NCBI RefSeq assembly: GCF_030398335.1
Contig: NZ_JAOAOP010000026.1
Location: 1 to 46,891, forward strand
Direction: 5' to 3'
DNA from: Aquibium sp. A9E412
GTDB taxonomy: Bacteria > Pseudomonadota > Alphaproteobacteria > Rhizobiales > Rhizobiaceae
DNA: 46,891 nucleotides
Shown here piece by piece: positions 41,954 to 46,891 of the stretch. The translations under genes were made by a program, and so were the position numbers. The notes beneath the pieces were generated by a model. The model saw only the letters and a program-made list of their open reading frames with translations, did not search any database and was not told the DNA's origin. Positions within the stretch are counted from its first letter, which is position 1. Each line of letters begins with the position of its first letter.

Positions 41954-42556
41954 GTGAAGCGCGCCTTCGACCTCGTCGCCGCGGCCGCCGGTCTGGCGCT
42001 GGCGGCCCCGCTGATCGCCGTCCTCGTCCTGCTGGTGCGGCTGGAATCGCCGGGTCCCGGCCTGTTCGTGCAGACGCGCGTCGGCCGCGCGGGCCGCCCG
42101 TTCCGCTGCCGCAAGCTGCGCACCATGCGCGCGGGCACGGCCGCCGTGCCGACGCACGAGGCGCCCGCCGACGCCGTCACCCGGCTCGGTCGCATGCTGC
42201 GGCGCAGCAAGCTCGACGAGCTGCCGCAGCTGTGGAACGTGCTCGTCGGCGAGATGAGCTTCGTCGGCCCGCGGCCCTCGCTGACCAGCCAGGGCGTGCT
42301 CATCGCCGAGCGGCGCCGGCGCGGCGTGCTGGCGCTCAGGCCGGGCATCACCGGGCTGGCGCAGGTGCACGGCATCGACATGTCCGACCCGCGGCGGCTG
42401 GCCGAGGTCGATGCGCGCTATCTGGCGGAGCGCTCGCTCGCGCTCGACCTGCGCATCCTGGCGGCGACGCTGTTCGGCGGCCGCGCGCCCGGCCTTCGCC
42501 CGTCATGCGAGCCGGTGCCGCCGGCCGGCCGCAGGCCCGGCGCGGACGCGCGCTGA
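41954..42556 (+). CDS. Bacterial sugar transferase (monotopic phosphoglycosyl transferase), 200 aa
   Basis: It moves a sugar phosphate from a nucleotide sugar to undecaprenyl phosphate, starting a surface glycan. A re-entrant helix (about 6-30) precedes the motif FRCRKLRTM, the catalytic Asp88-Glu89 in SKLDELPQLWNVLVGEMS, then FVGPRPSL and RPGITGLAQVHG. This is the short PglC-like form without the extra N-terminal membrane domain of WcaJ. The GTG start has GGAGG five bases upstream and overlaps the stop of a 24-codon upstream frame. The sugar is unknown. Confidence 0.88.
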   Translation: MKRAFDLVAAAAGLALAAPLIAVLVLLVRLESPGPGLFVQTRVGRAGRPFRCRKLRTMRAGTAAVPTHEAPADAVTRLGRMLRRSKLDELPQLWNVLVGEMSFVGPRPSLTSQGVLIAERRRRGVLALRPGITGLAQVHGIDMSDPRRLAEVDARYLAERSLALDLRILAATLFGGRAPGLRPSCEPVPPAGRRPGADAR

Positions 42557-42659
42557 AGGCAAAGGCGGACGGCGGCCGCAACCGGCCGGCGCGATCGGGA
42601 ACAGCGCCGCGCCGTTATGCGTTCGGCGGCTGAAGGTTGCTGCGACGACGAGCCGGTTC

Positions 42660-43292
42660 ATGCATCGCGAACGCCCCGAACTGCTTCTCGTGCTGGCCGC
42701 GCTCGCCCTGCTCGGCTGCGCGGCGCTGATCGGCGGCACGCTGATCGCCCAGGCACTCGTGCCACGCTACGACTGGGTCTCCGACACCATCAGCGACCTC
42801 GCGGCGGGGCGCTCGAAGATCTATATGGACATCGCGCTCTACGGCTATGCCGCCGGGCTGTTTGCGGTCGCGCTGGCCGCCGCCCACCTCCAGTTGGGCG
42901 GCATGCGGTGGTCGTTCGGCACGCTGGCCATCGCCGTCCTTGCCGGTCTCGTCATCGTCGTCGCCGCGCGCGACGATTATGGCGACAACGCCAGCGGCGG
43001 CCCGGTGATCCACATCTATCTGGTCTACGCGCTGGGCGCTCTCTTCTTGCTGGCGCCGCTCGCAATGGCGCACGGGCTGCGGCGCGACCATCCCCGAGCC
43101 CGGCGCGTGCTGCTGGTTCTTGCAGCGCTGTGGGCCGTCGCCGCACCGTTCTTCTTCGTCATGCCCACCGGAATCGACGGCCTTTACGAGCGCCTGCTGG
43201 GCCTCGTGGCCGGCGCCATGACGGCCACCTTCGGCATCGTCTTCGCCCACCGGGGCTGGCAGGCCCGCACCGTGCAGCCGGTTCAGCGGTAG
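42660..43292 (+). CDS. DUF998 membrane protein, 210 aa
   Basis: Six hydrophobic helices (about 8-31, 55-77, 84-103, 116-138, 149-167 and 178-196) and the motif YDWVSDTISDLAAG after the first helix identify the DUF998 family. The family has no known function. ATG 42660 is used because the first helix follows it directly. The final 10 bases overlap the convergent DUF2252 gene. Confidence 0.85.
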   Translation: MHRERPELLLVLAALALLGCAALIGGTLIAQALVPRYDWVSDTISDLAAGRSKIYMDIALYGYAAGLFAVALAAAHLQLGGMRWSFGTLAIAVLAGLVIVVAARDDYGDNASGGPVIHIYLVYALGALFLLAPLAMAHGLRRDHPRARRVLLVLAALWAVAAPFFFVMPTGIDGLYERLLGLVAGAMTATFGIVFAHRGWQARTVQPVQR

Positions 43293-44719
43293 ACCCGCTC
43301 GATTCGGTCGAACGCGCCCAGCGCGTGGTCCTCGCGGAAGCGGGCGTGATCGGCGATCAGCCGGTCGGCCGCCTCCTCGGTGAAGCGCACGATGTCGGCG
43401 ACGAACAGCGCGCGCGGGCTCGCCGCCGCCACGATCGAGGGCTCGACGTCGTAGTCGATCTGGCCGAGATCGTCCGACAGCGCGTGCGCCTGCGCCAGCG
43501 CCGCGCCGCACACCCGCGCATAGGCCTTCCAGGAGCCGTAGCCGAGATCGTCGAGGTCGATGTCGTCGCGGAATGGCGCGCGCTCGCGGCTCATGTAGCT
43601 CTCGCCCTCGATGGTCACGGCGCCGAAGAAGATGTCGCCGCGGGCGAGCTGCACCGCCTGGCCGTGCGCGATGCGGTCGGCCTCGGCGCCGGCGTGGAAG
43701 TCCGACGGCGGCGTCAGCCCCTCGAGCGCCGAGCGGCGCGCCCGCTTGAACTCGATGATCAGGTCGTCGGTGGCGTCCTTCGACGGCCCCTCGATCAGCA
43801 CGTAATAGCGCGGCAGGCCGAGCGAGGCGGTGCCCTGGCCGTGCCGCGCGCACACGTCCTTGACCTTGAGCTCGCCGACCCGGTGCGGCGCCGCGATGCC
43901 GTTCGCCTCGGCGAGATCGTCGATCGCCTTCTGGAATGTGTCGACGCGGTTCGTCAGCGGCTGCAGCTCGTCGCTGGCGCGGAAGCCGCGGCCCGACGGC
44001 TCCAGATAGTCGTCCCACAGCCAGTCGCGCCGCTCCTCCCACGCCTCGGCGAACAGGCGGCGGATCACCTCCGGCGCGTTGTCCATGCGGTAGTCGTCGT
44101 TCTTCTCCGTGGCGTGCTCGGCATAGCCGCGCATCGCCGCCAGGTACCCCTTGACGAATTTCGCCACCACCTTGCGCCGCTTCTTGCGCTTCATCCCCGC
44201 CACCTCGCGCGCGGCGATCCAGAAGCCGACCGCGCCGCGCTTGATGTCCCAGGTGAAGGGCGCGTAGATCGCCTCGTCGAAATCGTTGACGCCGAAGATC
44301 GGCGCGCCGTTCTCGTCGGGCATCACGCCGAAATTCTCCGGGTGGACGTCGCCCAGCGCCATGACCGAGGGCATGTGCGCGTCCTGGCCGGCCATGTCGC
44401 GGTAGAACAGCAGCGCCGTGCCGCGGAAGAACTTGAACAGGTCGCCGGCCAGCTCGTCGAACTTCTCCCTGGCGCCGAGCGAGCGTTGCTCGATGCGCCG
44501 GGCATGATCCTCGCGGATCGTCGAGCGCACGTGCTCGCGCCGCGCCTGGCCCGACAGCGCTGCGGGCGGTCCCGCCTCCTCGCCCGCGGCGATGCGGCCG
44601 GCCAGCGTGCGGAAGCCCTCGACGCGGCCTTCGGCCTTGCGCGAGGGCTTGATCCCGGCGCCCTGCCTGCGCGTCTTTCCTGTCCCCGCCTTCGACGGCG
44701 AGCGGCGCTGTGCGGCCAT
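43283..44719 (-). CDS. DUF2252 protein (kinase-like fold), 478 aa
   Basis: After a Lys/Arg-rich, probably disordered N-terminus (1-35), the DUF2252 domain covers the rest. The segment MALGDVHPENFGVM (121-134) and VNDFDEAIYAPFTWDIKR (145-162) resemble the catalytic and metal-binding loops of aminoglycoside-type phosphotransferases (Asp124, Asn129, Asp146/Asp148). A phosphotransfer role is therefore plausible, but the substrate is unknown. ATG 44719 has AAGGGGAA upstream. It is divergent from the dehydratase gene, 163 bases away. Confidence 0.88.
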   Translation of the reverse strand: MAAQRRSPSKAGTGKTRRQGAGIKPSRKAEGRVEGFRTLAGRIAAGEEAGPPAALSGQARREHVRSTIREDHARRIEQRSLGAREKFDELAGDLFKFFRGTALLFYRDMAGQDAHMPSVMALGDVHPENFGVMPDENGAPIFGVNDFDEAIYAPFTWDIKRGAVGFWIAAREVAGMKRKKRRKVVAKFVKGYLAAMRGYAEHATEKNDDYRMDNAPEVIRRLFAEAWEERRDWLWDDYLEPSGRGFRASDELQPLTNRVDTFQKAIDDLAEANGIAAPHRVGELKVKDVCARHGQGTASLGLPRYYVLIEGPSKDATDDLIIEFKRARRSALEGLTPPSDFHAGAEADRIAHGQAVQLARGDIFFGAVTIEGESYMSRERAPFRDDIDLDDLGYGSWKAYARVCGAALAQAHALSDDLGQIDYDVEPSIVAAASPRALFVADIVRFTEEAADRLIADHARFREDHALGAFDRIERVYR

Positions 44720-44882
44720 GCGGCGTTCCCCTTGCTCGTTCCCGGGGCAAACGCCGCCAGGCCGGGCGGCGTTCCGGCGGGCTCCGCGCGGCCGGTGCGA
44801 ACTGGCCGCGAATTGGCCATTGAGATCGCCGGCCGCCGGCCTATCCTGCGGTCCGAGGGTGCGAACGGTGCGAGGCGAGGCG

Positions 44883-46652
44883 ATGGGCGAGAGGCGGTTC
44901 CGGTCGCAGAACTGGTTCAACGATCCCGACAATTTCGAGATGTCGGCGCTCTACTGCGCCTGGCACATGAACGACGGCACGACGCGCGAGGAGCTGCAGT
45001 CGGGCAAGCCGATCATCGGCATCGTCCAGTCGGGCTCCGATCTCACCCCGTGCAACAAGATCCACCGCCAGACCGTCGAGGCGGCGCGCGACGGGGTCAG
45101 GAACGCCGGCGGCATCCCGTTCGTCTTTCCCGGCTTCCCGTTGCAGGAGACGACGGCGCGGCCGACGGCGCATCTCTACCGCAACCTGGCTGCCATGGTG
45201 CTGATCGAGGTGCTGCACGCCTATCCGATCGACGGCGTGATCTTCACCACCGGCTGCGACAAGACCGTTCCCTCCGCGCTGATGGCGGCCGCGTCGGTCG
45301 ACCTGCCGTCCGTCGTCCTGTCCGGCGGGCCGATGCTCAACAGCTATTTCGAGGGTCGCCGCTCCGGCTCCGGCATGGCCGTGTGGGAGGCGCGGCGCAA
45401 GCTCAAGGCCGGCAGCTTCACCGAGGAGCAGTTCTTCGAGGCCGTCGCCGCCTCGACGCCGTCGCTCGGCCACTGCAACACGATGGGCACCGCGCTGACC
45501 ATGAACGCGATGGCCGAGGCGCTCGGCATGAGCCTGACCGGCAGCGCGGCGATCCCGGCCGTCTACCGCGAGCGCATGCGCAATGCCTTCGAGACCGGCC
45601 GGCGCGCCGTCGCCGTCACCATCGAGGACCTGCGTCCGCGCGCCGTGATGACCCGCACCGCCTTCGAGAATGCCATCGTCGCCCTGTCGGCGATCGGCGG
45701 GTCGACCAACGCGCACCAGCATTTGACGGCGATCGCCCGCCACTGCGGCATCGAGCTGGCGCCCGAGACGTGGACGGACAAGGGCTATCGCGTGCCGCTG
45801 CTCGTCAACCTGCAGCCGGCCGGCAGCTATCTGGGCGAGGATTTCTTCCGCGCCGGCGGCGTGCCGGCGGTCATGGGCGAGCTGCTGCGCGCCGGCCTGC
45901 TCGACGGCGAGGCGCGCACGATCGGCGGCGCGCGGCTGGCCGAGGCCGTCGGCGACCGCACCATCGCCGACACCGACGTGATCCGCCCGTTCGCGCGGCC
46001 GCTGCAGGAGAATGCCGGCTTCGCCATCCTGCGGTCGAACTTCTTCGACTTCGCGCTGATGAAGATCAGCGTCATCAACGAGGCGTTCCGCCGCGCCTAT
46101 CTCAGCCGGCCGGGATCGGAGGGCGTCTTCGAGGCGCGCGCCACCGTGTTCGACGGCGTCGAGGACTATCACCGGCGCATCAACGACGAGGCGCTGGCGA
46201 TCGACGCCCGCTCGATCCTGGTGATGCGCGGCGCCGGCCCGCTCGGCTGGCCGGGCTCGGCCGAGGTTGTCAACGTCCAGCCGCCCGACCGGCTGATCCG
46301 CGAGGGGGTGCGGATGCTGCCGACCATCGGCGACGGCCGCCAGTCCGGCACCTCCGACAGCCCGTCCATCCTGCACGTGGCGCCGGAGGCGGCGCTCGGC
46401 GGCGGGCTGGCCCTGCTGCGCGACGGCGACATGCTGCGCATCGATCTGAACGCGTTCCGCTGCGACCTGCTGCTCGACGAGGCGGAGATCGCGCAGCGCC
46501 GGCGCGAGGCGGTGGCGCGGCAGCCGGACTGGGACACGCCGTGGCAGGAGATCCACGGCAGCAGCGTCGGGCCGCTGGCGACCGGCGCCTGCTCCGATTT
46601 CATGCTGCGCTACGCCGAGATCGGCGACCGGATCCCGCGCCACAATCACTGA
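44883..46652 (+). CDS. IlvD/Edd family sugar-acid dehydratase, 589 aa
   Basis: The sequence resembles pentonate dehydratases (xylonate/arabinonate type) more than dihydroxyacid dehydratase: RRFRSQNWFNDPDNFEMSALY at the start and a C-terminus ending RIPRHNH, both as I recall for Caulobacter xylonate dehydratase. The iron-sulfur cysteines are Cys57 (DLTPCNKIH), Cys125 (TTGCDKT) and Cys198 (GHCNTMGTA); SGTSDSPSILH near the C-terminus is the conserved loop. It probably dehydrates an aldonic acid, but the specific sugar acid cannot be assigned. No pentose genes are adjacent. Confidence 0.9.
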   Translation: MGERRFRSQNWFNDPDNFEMSALYCAWHMNDGTTREELQSGKPIIGIVQSGSDLTPCNKIHRQTVEAARDGVRNAGGIPFVFPGFPLQETTARPTAHLYRNLAAMVLIEVLHAYPIDGVIFTTGCDKTVPSALMAAASVDLPSVVLSGGPMLNSYFEGRRSGSGMAVWEARRKLKAGSFTEEQFFEAVAASTPSLGHCNTMGTALTMNAMAEALGMSLTGSAAIPAVYRERMRNAFETGRRAVAVTIEDLRPRAVMTRTAFENAIVALSAIGGSTNAHQHLTAIARHCGIELAPETWTDKGYRVPLLVNLQPAGSYLGEDFFRAGGVPAVMGELLRAGLLDGEARTIGGARLAEAVGDRTIADTDVIRPFARPLQENAGFAILRSNFFDFALMKISVINEAFRRAYLSRPGSEGVFEARATVFDGVEDYHRRINDEALAIDARSILVMRGAGPLGWPGSAEVVNVQPPDRLIREGVRMLPTIGDGRQSGTSDSPSILHVAPEAALGGGLALLRDGDMLRIDLNAFRCDLLLDEAEIAQRRREAVARQPDWDTPWQEIHGSSVGPLATGACSDFMLRYAEIGDRIPRHNH

Positions 46653-46681
46653 GAACGGGAGGGCCGGACGGTCTGTGCGGC

Positions 46682-46756
46682 TGGCTGGGGCGGCAGGATT
46701 CGAACCTGCGCATGGCGGTACCAAAAACCGCTGCCTTACCGCTTGGCTACGCCCCA
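46682..46756 (-). tRNA. tRNA-Gln (anticodon UUG), CCA encoded
   Basis: The minus strand folds as a tRNA: acceptor TGGGGCG/CGCCCCA, D arm GCC...GGC with AGCGGTAA in the loop, anticodon arm GCGGT-TTTTGGT-ACCGC with anticodon TTG, T arm GCAGG-TTCGAAT-CCTGC, discriminator G, then encoded CCA (46682-46684). The T-loop contains GATTC on the plus strand (46698-46702), a GANTC site. It lies downstream of the dehydratase on the other strand. Confidence 0.95.
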
Positions 46757-46795
46757 ATCCGCCGGCCGGCCGTCGTCCGGGATCGGACCCCGGCT

Positions 46796-46838
46796 TTAGA
46801 GCCGTTCTGCGTTTCACGGAATCGCAGATCGGCTCTAA
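46796..46838. repeat. Imperfect 16-bp inverted repeat, part of a rhizobial-type intergenic element
   Basis: TTAGAGCCGTTCTGCG (46796-46811) pairs with CGCAGATCGGCTCTAA (46823-46838) with one mismatch, over an 11-base loop that contains a GANTC site (GAATC at 46819-46823). I recall very similar arms (AGAGCCGATTCTGCG...) scattered in Mesorhizobium-like genomes. Confidence 0.6.
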
Positions 46839-46860
46839 CTCATTGTTTTCACGCGTTTCC

Positions 46861-46891
46861 GAACGGCGAACCGGTTTCCACTTCGCCTGGA
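46861..46891. repeat. Intergenic repeat unit cut by the window edge
   Basis: GAACGGCGAACCGGTTTCC... continues to the last base, so the element is incomplete here. It has a diverged partner at 29421-29451 (27 of 31 identical). The core ACCGGTTTCCACTT is, from memory, a hallmark of repeats abundant between genes in Hyphomicrobiales. Confidence 0.6.

Overview
The window is a very GC-rich (about 70% by eye), densely coded chromosomal segment of an alphaproteobacterium. The gene content points to Hyphomicrobiales (Rhizobiales), probably near Phyllobacteriaceae. Supporting signs are an aa3 cytochrome oxidase operon with coxF and DUF983, an IalB-family protein, a CcrM-type methyltransferase, a DciA (DUF721) helicase loader, pyruvate phosphate dikinase, and an intergenic repeat of the kind common in rhizobial genomes. 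The taxonomic call is inference from gene content and layout; no ribosomal RNA is present. I see no phage, transposase, CRISPR array or plasmid gene, so this reads as a core-genome segment.

Region by region. 0.1-2.2 kb: tldD and an ialB-family gene on the minus strand. 2.5-11.5 kb: a long plus-strand run, coxB-ctaD-ctaB-coxF-ctaG-coxC-DUF983-surf1-ispH-thrB-rnhA, that builds and matures the aa3 oxidase and ends in isoprenoid, threonine and RNase H genes. 11.5-13.6 kb: a one-cysteine peroxiredoxin and a DsbD N-domain protein (minus), then yqgE (plus). 13.6-19.9 kb: a minus-strand block thrC-M16 peptidase-GNAT-EAL signalling protein. 20.0-22.7 kb: a lipoprotein, a HAD phosphatase and ccrM. 22.7-29.3 kb: a second HAD and mutY (minus), then dciA, a DsbA-like lipoprotein and smc (plus). 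29.4-38.8 kb: a VOC protein, ppdK, DUF427, an unrecognised gene, a fatty-acyl-CoA ligase, DUF1499, an MBL hydrolase and kdsD. 39.0-43.3 kb: envelope-related genes (O-antigen ligase-like protein, secreted NTF2-like protein, YiiX-like lipoprotein, phosphoglycosyl transferase, DUF998). 43.3-46.9 kb: a DUF2252 protein, an IlvD/Edd dehydratase, tRNA-Gln(UUG) and the edge of a rhizobial-type repeat.

I found no convincing undescribed multi-gene system. The observations most worth a second look are an exact CtrA-type box (TTAA-N7-TTAAC) before a secreted NTF2-like gene in the envelope region, perfect GC hairpins directly behind two cox structural genes, a composite cyclic-di-GMP protein with a broken GGDEF but intact EAL, and two diverged copies of one intergenic repeat 17 kb apart. 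Intrinsic terminators with U-tracts are essentially absent. The hairpins listed are GC stems without T-runs, so their role as terminators is uncertain.
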